NCBI GenBank assembly: GCA_043805435.1 | Contig: JAZDHY010000121.1 | Coordinates: 52,933 to 116,932, forward strand | From: JAEXOD01 sp043805435 | Lineage (GTDB): Bacteria > Bacteroidota > Ignavibacteria > Ignavibacteriales > Melioribacteraceae | Length of the DNA stretch: 64,000 nt | Direction of reading: 5' to 3' | Part shown: one piece after another, positions 46,701 through 55,403 of the stretch | Layout: every line of letters begins with the position of its first letter | How positions within the stretch are numbered: position 1 is the first letter of the stretch | The notes under the pieces: generated by a model | The model's database searches: none | Seen by the model: only the letters and a program-made list of their open reading frames with translations | Told to the model about the DNA's origin: nothing | Translations under genes and position numbers: made by a program

Positions 46701-47837
46701 ATGAAAAACTATATTAAAATGATAATTGTAATGGCTTTATTTATGGGGGCATTTCCATTAAGCAGCATAAATACTTCTTTTAATAACAATATTAAGCAGA
46801 CACCCGAAAAAATTGAAAAAACTTTTAATACTAAATCGGGTCTTAAAGTTGATATAAAATTAAAAATTGGTGCGGAAATTGAAGTTGTTGGCTGGGATAA
46901 AGAAGTTGTAAGTGTTGTTGTTGAAACCAGCGGAAGAGACGCCGATAGAATTACTTATGATATTAATGAATCTTCGGAAGGTGTTAATGTATATGCAGAC
47001 ATTTCAAAAAAACATAAAAATTCAAAATATAACTCCAAAGTATTTGTTAAAGTTCCCGTTAAATATGATGTTGAATTTAATACAATGGGCGGGGAAGTAA
47101 CGTTAAAAAATATTTCAGGTGAGTTAAGCGGTAAAACGATGGGTGGTGAGTTGAAGTTTTCGGATTTAGGCGGAAATGTAAACTGCCAAACCATGGGTGG
47201 TGAAATTGCTTTAGTTAAATGTAACCTTAACGGAAAAGTAAAAACCATGGGTGGTGATATAAATTTGGAAAATGTTGAAGGAAATCTAAATATTGAAACC
47301 ATGGGCGGTGAAATTCATCAAAAAAATGTTACTTTAAAAGAAGGTAAATCCGGTGATAATTCTTTAACTATTAAAACTATGGGTGGTGATATAGAGGTTG
47401 ACAAAGTTTTGACCGAATCAAATATTTCAACCATGGGTGGTAATATAAATATAAATGCAGCTAAAAAAAATCTTAAAGTTTCAACTATGGGCGGCAATAT
47501 TGAAGTAGGCGAAATGGATGGCGAAATTGCAGCAAAAACTATGGGCGGAAATATTTCGGTTAACCTAAAAAGCTGTCCTGAAAACGGTGATGTTGAAATT
47601 ACCACAATGGCGGGTAATATTGATTTAATTGTACCGGCAGATTTTGGAATGAAAATACAAATTAATGTTAGAGGTATAAATACTGAAGATGTTAGTGACT
47701 ATGTGGAAAGTGATTTTAAATTGAATTACGATTTTGATGACGATGACGAACTTACCGCTACCGGAGTAGTTGGTAATGGTTCAAGAACTGTAACCCTTTC
47801 AACAAATTATGGTAAAGTTTCTATTAAAAAGAAATAA
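46701..47837 (+). CDS. Secreted DUF4097-type protein rich in TMGG repeats (second copy)
   Basis: A 378-residue paralogue of the preceding protein. The N-terminal signal ends near FPLSSINTS. Ten units follow, nine with TMGG (TMGGEVTL, TMGGELKF, TMGGDINL, TMGGNIEV and similar) and one with TMAG, spaced about 17-21 residues, giving a regular parallel beta-solenoid. The C-terminus has a different strand-rich end (FKLNYDFDDDDEL ... GSRTVTLSTN). Export followed by surface or periplasmic function is likely; the ligand is unknown. Likely the last gene of the ECF operon, with a hairpin at 47911-47956. Confidence 0.85.
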   Translation: MKNYIKMIIVMALFMGAFPLSSINTSFNNNIKQTPEKIEKTFNTKSGLKVDIKLKIGAEIEVVGWDKEVVSVVVETSGRDADRITYDINESSEGVNVYADISKKHKNSKYNSKVFVKVPVKYDVEFNTMGGEVTLKNISGELSGKTMGGELKFSDLGGNVNCQTMGGEIALVKCNLNGKVKTMGGDINLENVEGNLNIETMGGEIHQKNVTLKEGKSGDNSLTIKTMGGDIEVDKVLTESNISTMGGNININAAKKNLKVSTMGGNIEVGEMDGEIAAKTMGGNISVNLKSCPENGDVEITTMAGNIDLIVPADFGMKIQINVRGINTEDVSDYVESDFKLNYDFDDDDELTATGVVGNGSRTVTLSTNYGKVSIKKK

Positions 47838-47910
47838 AAAAGATGGTTAAGAATATCTAAAAGTGTTAGTCTCAAAAAATAAAAAAGTAAAAACGTTAAT
47901 AAATAAAATT

Positions 47911-47956
47911 ATTCCTCAACTTAAAGGTTAATAAACCAGCCTTTGGGTTGGGGAAT
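47911..47956. terminator. Imperfect inverted repeat between convergent genes
   Basis: ATTCCTCAACTTAAAGG (47911-47927) and CCTTTGGGTTGGGGAAT (47940-47956) pair with three G-U type mismatches. It lies between the DUF4097 and TIR genes and may terminate transcription from both sides or be a repeat remnant. Confidence 0.5.
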
Positions 47957-48015
47957 ATTAAATAGAAGCTGTTTGGTTTTAACCATTATTAACAAAAATT
48001 ATTTTATTTGTAAAA

Positions 48016-51000
48016 TTATTTAAACAACTCCGGTGCTATTTTAAATAATTGTTCTTTTATCTGTTCTTCACTTCGGCCCATTTCTTTTAGCAAGCTAGCA
48101 TAATTATCTATTACCGATTCCAAATGCGGGTGAATCTGCCCTGTTATACGAGCATAATTAAGTAAAATATTTATAACTCTTCGGTTAATTTTTTCCGCTT
48201 CATTTAATTGATTAGTGTTTTGCAGCAAAATCGCAAGGTTAATAAGGGGTGTAGCTAAATTAATATGATTTTCACCAAAATTAATTTCTTTAATTTTTAC
48301 AGCTTTATTTATTAATTCCATTGCCTCAATAAAGTTCCCCAAATCCTGTTCAACGAGTGCAAGGTTGGAATAATCTATAGCCAGATTAGGATGGTTAGGC
48401 TCAAAATTAGATTCATCAATAATAATAGCTTTACGCAAAAAATCTTTAGCACTAGTTAGATTGCCCAAATCCTGTTCAACGAGTGCAAGGTTGGAATAAC
48501 GAATAGCCAGCTTTGGATGGTTAGGCTCAAAATTAGATTCATCAATAATAATAGCTTTACGCAAAAAATCTTTAGCACTAGTTAGATTGCCCAAAGCCTG
48601 TTCAACGAGTGCAATGTTGGAATAAACTATTGCCAGCGTAGGATGGTTAGGCTCAAAATTAAGTTCATCAATATTAATAGCTTTAAGCAAATACTCTTTA
48701 GCAATGTTTAAGTTCCCCAAAGCCTGTTCAACAGTTGCAAGGTTGGAATAAACTATTGCCAGAGTAGGATGGTTAGGCTCAAAATTAAGTTCATCAATTT
48801 TAATAGCTTTAATTAAATAATCTTTAGCACCAGTTAAGTTCCCCAAATCCTTTTCAATCATTGCAAGGTTGGAATAAACTATTGCCAGAGTAGGATGGTT
48901 AAGCTCAAAATTAAGTTCATTAATTTTAATAGCTTTAAGCAAATACACTTTGGCATCATTTAAGTTCCCCAAATCCTTTTCAATCATTGCAAGGTTGGAA
49001 TAATTTTTAGCCAGCATAGAATGGTTAGGGTCATCAGTCAACTGATCAATATGTATCGCTTTTAACAAATAATCTTTTGCTTCTTTTATATTTCCAAAAT
49101 CCTGTTCTACCATTGCAAGGTTGGAATATAAAGTTGCAACATTAGTTTGTTCGTAATTATCATTTTGTTCTAACAGCTTTATTGCTTGCAACAGTATATC
49201 CTTGTACTCATAATTAGAATAAATCTTATCTAGCCATAGTCCAAATGAGATAAATAATTGAGTTGCCTGCGTATATGAATTGGCTAATAAAATCTCTGCG
49301 AAATTTACAAGCGGTTTTATTTCCCATTGCTCGCTTTTTTTATACCAATTATTTTCAAGGTGTTTTGAACGCATAATTGCATGGTCAAACAAAATATTTG
49401 TTATTTGCTGCTCTTCCTTAAGTTGTTTTTTCAACACTTCTTGAACAAGCCAATTCATCTTTGCTATTTGGGGTTCATTGTCTTCATTAAAGGTTACAGA
49501 TTGCAACAATTGTAATTTAAATAAATGGTCTATTAATAATAACCAAGGGTCGTCATGGCCGGGTAAAACATCTTTACCATATTTAGGGTATTTCTTAAAT
49601 ATAATATCTTTTATCCATTTTATAGGTATTAATTTGGGAGGTAATAAACAGCAATAATCTAAAACATATTTTTCTTCGTCGTTTAAAATATTAAACATTT
49701 GTACTAATGCAACACTTATTAGTTTACCATGGTTTGTTTTTGTTTTAACTTCACCAGCAAGATTATCAATGCCTACAGTACATCCTTCGTTAATTAACAA
49801 GTTATAAAAAGCCTCAAAAGTAATACGCCCCTCTTTTTCTTTCAAATAAATTGCGGCCATTTCAATAGCAAGTGTAAAACCATCCAACAAATTTATAATT
49901 TTATTTACGAATATGCCATTAGTATCAATATTAAATAATTTTTCTGGGCAATACCTTTTTAATAAACTATATGCCTCAATATCACTAAGGTTTTCAACAG
50001 GTATATATGTATATTTTGTTTCATTAAAGCCAAAATCGTGTTTGCCAAACCGTGTAGTAACAATTATTTTTAACCAATCTTTTCCGGTAATTAAACTAAT
50101 ATGGTTACAGTTTATAATTCTTGCGTCTTCAACATTATCTAAAATTAAAAGTATATTGGGGTAAATTGGGTATTCTTTATCTTGTGTTAATTGTGCTTTT
50201 TCAACAACTTGCTTGTTAAATTTATTTATTATTTTTTTTATTATTAGTTCGTCATTTTTTCTTTCATAGTCGGTAAAATTAATTTCAAGGTCATATTCAA
50301 GTTTTTTTAGAGCATCTGCTAAATTATTTTCGTTCGAGCAATCTACTTTATATCTTCCGGCAAAATAATAAGCGGCAAAGTTACAGGCGTATTGCAAAGC
50401 AAGGGTTGTTTTACCCAAACCGCTTAAACCGTGTAAAATAGTAATACAGCCATGTTGTCCGTTAAAAACAGATTTGTGAATGTTTTCCATTTCGGTTTTG
50501 CGTCCTACAAAACGGGCATTTGGTGCGGGTAAATTACCGGGAGAAGCAGCAATTCGTATTTTGCGTGTTATTCTATCTTTAATTGAATTAACAAGTTCTA
50601 AAAAACGGGTATTAGTGTTTTTATCCTTAAGCGATTGAATACCTTCGTTACCCCAAAGTAATAAATCAGTACGCTGGCGGTTTTTTACATCTTTTAACCA
50701 TGTAGCTTTATTGTGCGTAAAACCGGGGTCTTCAAAACCGGTTATTTCGTTAAAATATATAACAGCAACGTTATTATTTTGCGAACCACGCGCATATTCG
50801 TACTTTAAGTATTCAATAGTTTCCCCGTTGCAATACTCGCTTTCCAAATAATTAGGCGAAAGGATAATTACAAGTATAGCGGCCTCTTTTAACGGAGTTA
50901 AAATTCTATCGTTAAAGTCGTCCATACTTTTTATTTGTTCCGTGTCAAAAAATATCTTTAAATTGGTACCGGCGTTTTGGGCATATTGTTTTTCAATCTG

Positions 51001-51072
51001 TTCTTTAAGTTCGGTAACCCGGCCGTTAATATTATCTTTTCGGGCATAACTAATAAATATATCGTATGGCAT
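48016..51072 (-). CDS. TIR-NB-ARC-TPR protein, copy 1
   Basis: A 1,018-residue NLR-like protein. Residues 1-140 form a TIR domain (MPYDIFISYARKDNINGRV) with the putative NADase glutamate E84 in the YCNGE motif. Residues about 185-480 are an NB-ARC-type STAND NTPase: FVGR (188-191), P-loop GLSGLGKTT (K221), Walker B NILLILDNVED and VTTRFG. After a winged-helix-like region come seven clear 42-residue kinesin-light-chain-type TPR units (YSNLALVEQDLGNLTSAKDF) and two degenerate ones. By analogy with bacterial NLR/Avs proteins, the TPRs would sense a ligand, the NTPase would oligomerise, and TIR would degrade NAD+. This copy has the fewest repeats and a different C-terminus from the other two. Confidence 0.92.
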   Translation of the reverse strand: MPYDIFISYARKDNINGRVTELKEQIEKQYAQNAGTNLKIFFDTEQIKSMDDFNDRILTPLKEAAILVIILSPNYLESEYCNGETIEYLKYEYARGSQNNNVAVIYFNEITGFEDPGFTHNKATWLKDVKNRQRTDLLLWGNEGIQSLKDKNTNTRFLELVNSIKDRITRKIRIAASPGNLPAPNARFVGRKTEMENIHKSVFNGQHGCITILHGLSGLGKTTLALQYACNFAAYYFAGRYKVDCSNENNLADALKKLEYDLEINFTDYERKNDELIIKKIINKFNKQVVEKAQLTQDKEYPIYPNILLILDNVEDARIINCNHISLITGKDWLKIIVTTRFGKHDFGFNETKYTYIPVENLSDIEAYSLLKRYCPEKLFNIDTNGIFVNKIINLLDGFTLAIEMAAIYLKEKEGRITFEAFYNLLINEGCTVGIDNLAGEVKTKTNHGKLISVALVQMFNILNDEEKYVLDYCCLLPPKLIPIKWIKDIIFKKYPKYGKDVLPGHDDPWLLLIDHLFKLQLLQSVTFNEDNEPQIAKMNWLVQEVLKKQLKEEQQITNILFDHAIMRSKHLENNWYKKSEQWEIKPLVNFAEILLANSYTQATQLFISFGLWLDKIYSNYEYKDILLQAIKLLEQNDNYEQTNVATLYSNLAMVEQDFGNIKEAKDYLLKAIHIDQLTDDPNHSMLAKNYSNLAMIEKDLGNLNDAKVYLLKAIKINELNFELNHPTLAIVYSNLAMIEKDLGNLTGAKDYLIKAIKIDELNFEPNHPTLAIVYSNLATVEQALGNLNIAKEYLLKAINIDELNFEPNHPTLAIVYSNIALVEQALGNLTSAKDFLRKAIIIDESNFEPNHPKLAIRYSNLALVEQDLGNLTSAKDFLRKAIIIDESNFEPNHPNLAIDYSNLALVEQDLGNFIEAMELINKAVKIKEINFGENHINLATPLINLAILLQNTNQLNEAEKINRRVINILLNYARITGQIHPHLESVIDNYASLLKEMGRSEEQIKEQLFKIAPELFK

Positions 51073-51276
51073 TTAATTTCTCTTTAGTAGGTTATTACAT
51101 AATTAAAAAATATAAGTATTTTGTGAACGCAAATGTATTTACTTAATTCATGTAAATTATCCGTTTTGTTTATTGAAGAAAAACAAAAATATGAGTATTT
51201 ACCGTTTATCACAAGTGTGTTTCGTAACGATTTAAAATATCTAAATTTATATTCAATTGCTGCAATCATGGCATTA

Positions 51277-51702
51277 TCATTTGTCATACGGGATTAGGCT
51301 AAAAATACCAATAAAAATAATCAAACCTAAAAAACCAACAATTTGATATTCACTTGTAAAAATCAATGTGCCAAAAATACCAATAAAAATAATACTCAGG
51401 TCTTTAATTTTTGCCATTTTTGATTTACGTTCTTTTTGTTCATTCATGGCTTCTTCTTTTCCATTTATAAAAGACATTTCCTTTTCTAATTCAGCTATTT
51501 TTCTATTAAGAACATCATTCGAATATTTTAGAACAGCGTTTTCGTCTTTTAGTTCTGATTTGTCACTATTTAGACTATTTATTGTTTTTTTGTAATATTT
51601 TTCGGCTTCACTTTGTGGATGTCCTGAATTGCTACGTCCAGATCCACTTTGGCCTTCATACCTGCCCGTAAATATTTGTTTGTCTTTACTCAAACCAAGC
51701 AC
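51277..51702 (-). CDS. Coiled-coil protein with C-terminal membrane helices
   Basis: A 141-residue protein. An N-terminal Gly/Ser-rich stretch precedes a charged coiled coil (about residues 32-95, KIAELEKEMSFINGKEE) and two closely spaced hydrophobic segments (IIFIGIFGTLIF and IVGFLGLIIFIGIFSL). It is not a recognised family. It lies between the relic of a TIR gene and TIR copy 1 in the same orientation, 204 bp upstream of the latter, so it may be an accessory factor or a passenger. I see no TIR, protease or toxin motif. Confidence 0.6.
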   Translation of the reverse strand: MLGLSKDKQIFTGRYEGQSGSGRSNSGHPQSEAEKYYKKTINSLNSDKSELKDENAVLKYSNDVLNRKIAELEKEMSFINGKEEAMNEQKERKSKMAKIKDLSIIFIGIFGTLIFTSEYQIVGFLGLIIFIGIFSLIPYDK

Positions 51703-51916
51703 CTAAAATTTTATAAATTATAGGTAAATCTACTTGTGTAATTAAGTATTGTATATGTATATAGTAGCGCATCTAATCTTCCTATTAAACGATCGATTAA
51801 TAGTATAATATATTCTTTAATTTTGACATTATTTTGTACTTAATTAACGCGTGAAACGATGTGTAAATTAAAACAAATTTCCCTTTTATGCAATAGTATA
51901 AATTTATTTTCAATTA

Positions 51917-52024
51917 CTAATTGAATAAATTGAAATAGTCTTTTTTAATCTGTTCTTTTAGTTCGGTAACCCGGCCGTTAATATTATCTTTTCTGGCATA
52001 ACTAATAAATATATCGTATGGCAT
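51917..52024 (-). pseudogene. 35-codon relic of a further TIR-NB-ARC-TPR copy
   Basis: Reading from 52024 on the minus strand gives MPYDIFISYARKDNINGRV, then TELKEQIKKDYFNLFN and a stop at 51917. The first 26 codons match the intact TIR genes almost exactly, after which it diverges. The 39 bp between this relic and the end of copy 2 match the 40 bp between copy 2 and copy 3, including the AAAGAG upstream sequence. It is best explained as the stump of a fourth tandem copy cut away by deletion. Confidence 0.8.
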
Positions 52025-52063
52025 AAATTTTCTCTTTAATATTATTTTGTTTTTAAAACAAAT

Positions 52064-55000
52064 TTATATATTGTCAAATCCATGTTTTTTTGCTTTTACC
52101 CGCAATTCGTCTGCTTCTTGGTTTCGTCCTGTTTGCATAAATAAATTTATAAGAAAAAGGTAACTATCTTTTGTATAAAAATGTCCCTTAGGAAGAGATA
52201 TTTCTCTTATTCCAAGTGCTTTACTGAACAATTTTTCTGCTTCTTCTATATTCCCTAAATCCAGTTCAACAGCGGCAAGGTTGGAGTGTAAAGTTGCCAG
52301 AACTGGATGGTTGGTATCAAAATTTAATTCATCAATATCAATAGCTTTAATTAAATACTTTTTAGCTATTTTTAGATTCCCCAAAGTATGTTCAACGCTT
52401 GCGAGGTTTGAATAAAGAATTGCCGGATGTGGATGGTTGGGCGTATAATTACACTCGTCAATTTTAATAGCTTTAAGTAAATAATTTTTAGCTCCTTTAG
52501 AATTCCCCAAATCTTGTTCAACCATTGCAAGGTTGGTATAATAAATTGCCAATTGAAGATGATTTTGCTCATAACATAATTCACCAATTTGAACAGCTTT
52601 AAGCGAATAATTTTTTGCTTCTTTTAGATTTCCCAAATTCTGTTCTACTATTGCAAGGTTGGAATAATAAATTGCCAATTGAGGATGATTAGGCTCATAA
52701 CTTAATTCACTTATTTTAATAGCTTTAATTAAATAATCTTTAGCCTTTGTAAAGTTTCCCAAATCCTTTTCAACAAGTGCAAAATTGGAATACTTAATAC
52801 CCAATTTTGGATGGTTAGGCTCATAATTAAGTTCATCAATTTTTATAGCCTTAATAAAATACCCTTCGGCAATATTTAAGTGCCCCAAAGTCTGTTCAAC
52901 AGTAGCGAGGATGGAATAATCTATTGCCAGATTTGGATGGTTAGGCTCATAATTGCTCTCATCAATTTTAATAGCTTTAATCAAATAGTCTTTAGCCACA
53001 TTAAGGTTCCCCAAAGCCTGTTCAACAATTGCAAGGTTGGAATAACGAATAGCTAGAGTAGGATGGTTAGGATCAAAATTGCTCTCGTTTATTTTGATAG
53101 CTTTAACCAAATAATCCTTAGCAAAATTTAAGTTCCCTAAATTCTGCTCAATAGTTGCAAGGTTGGAATAACTAATTGCCAGAGAAGAATGGTTAGGTTC
53201 ATAATTTGATACATTAATGCTATGTGCTTTTAAAAATAAATCTTTAGCAAATATAAAGTTTCCCAAATCCTGTTCGATACTTGCAAGGTTGGAATAAAAA
53301 ATAGCCTGATTCGGTTGGTTAGGCTCAGGATTAATTTCATCAATTTTAATAGCTTTAAGCAAATACTCTTTAGCAATATTTAAGTTCCCCAAATCCTGTT
53401 CAACCATCGCAAGAGAGGAATATAAAATTGCAAGTTCGGTTTGTTTATAATTTTCCTTAGTTTGTAATAGTCTTATTGCTTGTAAAATAATTTTTTTATG
53501 CTTGTTATTGAAATAAATTTGATATAACCATGACCCAAAAGAAAGAACCAATTGTGTAGCTTGAGGATAAAATTTATCCAAAAGCAATTCCGTAAAATTT
53601 ACAAGCGGGTTTATTTCCCATTGTTCGTTTTTTTTATACCAATTAGTTTCAAGGTATTCGGAACGGGTAATTGCATGAGTAAATAAATTATTTAGAATAT
53701 TCTTTCTGTTTTTGCAGCGGTTTTGTATTACTTCCTGTATTAGCTGGTGCATACGTACAATACGCGGAGTATTATCGTCCAAATCAACTACTTGTAATAA
53801 GCGTAAACTTGTTAAATGGTTAATATTTTTAATCCAGGGGTCTATAAATTCGGTTTTTGTTTGGTTTTTTAATTTGGGGTATTTTTTTGTTACAAGTTCT
53901 TTTATCCAAGGAAGCGGTATTGTATCATAAGGGAGCAATGAGGCATAATTTAAAATAAGGTTTTCAACAGCGGAAAGATTATCAAGAGTTAAAGCCAAAG
54001 TTACTGTAATAAGTTTTGTATGGTTTATTGACGAAATTGTTTGTTCTCCTGCAAGGTCTATACCAATTGCAGCACCCTTTTGTTTAAGCATTTCGTAAAA
54101 TTGGGTAAACTTAATTTTTCCGTAGTTTTCACGCAAAAACAGAGCCGCAGTTTCAATTGCAAGTGTAAAACCGCCAAGTGCTTTTACAATTTGTTCCGCT
54201 GTTTCCTTTTCTTCTAAACAGTTAAATTTTTGTTCCGGCAGGTAACTTTCAATTAAATCAAGAGCATCCTCTTCGGGTAAAATATCAATTGGTATAAATT
54301 TGTGTTTATGTTCGGCCAATCCAAATTCTTTTTCCCCTTTACGGGTTGTTGCTAAAACTTTTAACCAATCTTTACCGGCAAAAAGGTCAATGCCGGGCGA
54401 CTGTATTAGTTCGGGAAAATTAACATCATCAAGTATTAAAAGAGCCGCGGGTTTTTGAGTATATATTTCTCCGGTATTATTAATATTCCCTTTGTTTGCT
54501 CGTTCTTCCAATACGTTTAGTATCCTTTTAGCTCCTTGTAGCTCATCTTTTTTTTCTTCTTCGGTAAAAGTTAACTTAAGATCCAATTCGAGCTTTTTTA
54601 ATGCAGAAGTTATATTTGTTTCGTTGGTACAGTTTATCTGCCACCTGCCGCCGCTGAAACAATCGGCATAAGCGTAAGCATATTTAATAGCGGTTTCGGT
54701 TTTACCCAATCCGCCAACACCATGTACGGCGGTAATAATTCCAAACTTGCCTGCATCTATTGAATTATGAATATTATGCAGTTCGTCATTACGGCCAACA
54801 AAATTTGCAGAAGGAGGCCGTAAATTACCATCCGAAATTTTTGTGTTTTTCATTCGGGTAATGCGTGAAAAAATAGATTTAACTAATTCATTTAAACTTG
54901 TTTTAACGTTATTATTTTGTAAAGAATTAACACCATCCTTAAACCAAAGCTGTAAATCAAACCTTTGGCGCGTATTAATCTTTTTTAACCAATTGGGGTT

Positions 55001-55363
55001 GTTTTCTGAAAAATCAGATTTATCTAAGTCCGGTATTTCAATAAAACATATTGGCGCAATACCATCACCCAAAACACCTTTGGAGTATTCATGCCTTAAA
55101 TAATCTTTTATCTCCAAATTACAAAATTCACTTTTTATATAATTAGGGGTTAATAAAGCCAAAAATAAATGAGATTCTTTTAGAGCTTTTAATATATTCA
55201 GTTCCCAATAATCCATGCATCTAATATCTTCCGTATCAAAAAAACATTTTAATTCTTCATTTGCAAAAGTAAAATAATCTTTTTCAATTTGTTTTTTTAA
55301 TTCGGTAACCCGGCCGTTAATATTATCTTCTCTGGCATAACTAATAAATATGTCGTATGGCAT
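52064..55363 (-). CDS. TIR-NB-ARC-TPR protein, copy 2
   Basis: A 1,099-residue protein with the same layout. TIR: MPYDIFISYAREDNINGRV with E84 in FCNLE; the TIR and NTPase domains are clearly more diverged from copies 1 and 3 than those two are from each other. NB-ARC: FVGRNDEL, P-loop VHGVGGLGKTETA, LLILDDVNFPEL, and LATTRKGEKEFG. Ten clear 42-residue TPR units and one degenerate one follow; the protein ends in KAKKHGFDNI. The start at 55363 is chosen because it aligns with the other two; an in-frame ATG 20 codons earlier lies in the end of copy 3. The gap to copy 3 is 40 bp, so the genes are probably co-transcribed. Confidence 0.92.
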   Translation of the reverse strand: MPYDIFISYAREDNINGRVTELKKQIEKDYFTFANEELKCFFDTEDIRCMDYWELNILKALKESHLFLALLTPNYIKSEFCNLEIKDYLRHEYSKGVLGDGIAPICFIEIPDLDKSDFSENNPNWLKKINTRQRFDLQLWFKDGVNSLQNNNVKTSLNELVKSIFSRITRMKNTKISDGNLRPPSANFVGRNDELHNIHNSIDAGKFGIITAVHGVGGLGKTETAIKYAYAYADCFSGGRWQINCTNETNITSALKKLELDLKLTFTEEEKKDELQGAKRILNVLEERANKGNINNTGEIYTQKPAALLILDDVNFPELIQSPGIDLFAGKDWLKVLATTRKGEKEFGLAEHKHKFIPIDILPEEDALDLIESYLPEQKFNCLEEKETAEQIVKALGGFTLAIETAALFLRENYGKIKFTQFYEMLKQKGAAIGIDLAGEQTISSINHTKLITVTLALTLDNLSAVENLILNYASLLPYDTIPLPWIKELVTKKYPKLKNQTKTEFIDPWIKNINHLTSLRLLQVVDLDDNTPRIVRMHQLIQEVIQNRCKNRKNILNNLFTHAITRSEYLETNWYKKNEQWEINPLVNFTELLLDKFYPQATQLVLSFGSWLYQIYFNNKHKKIILQAIRLLQTKENYKQTELAILYSSLAMVEQDLGNLNIAKEYLLKAIKIDEINPEPNQPNQAIFYSNLASIEQDLGNFIFAKDLFLKAHSINVSNYEPNHSSLAISYSNLATIEQNLGNLNFAKDYLVKAIKINESNFDPNHPTLAIRYSNLAIVEQALGNLNVAKDYLIKAIKIDESNYEPNHPNLAIDYSILATVEQTLGHLNIAEGYFIKAIKIDELNYEPNHPKLGIKYSNFALVEKDLGNFTKAKDYLIKAIKISELSYEPNHPQLAIYYSNLAIVEQNLGNLKEAKNYSLKAVQIGELCYEQNHLQLAIYYTNLAMVEQDLGNSKGAKNYLLKAIKIDECNYTPNHPHPAILYSNLASVEHTLGNLKIAKKYLIKAIDIDELNFDTNHPVLATLHSNLAAVELDLGNIEEAEKLFSKALGIREISLPKGHFYTKDSYLFLINLFMQTGRNQEADELRVKAKKHGFDNI

Positions 55364-55403
55364 AAATTTCCTCTTTAATATTATTTTTTTTATTAAAACA
55401 AAT

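Noticed and set aside
51084..51287. 67-codon minus-strand frame just upstream of TIR copy 1
   Set aside because: No recognisable domain, overlaps the end of the coiled-coil gene, and sits in what looks like the leader of copy 1; could be real but unsupported.
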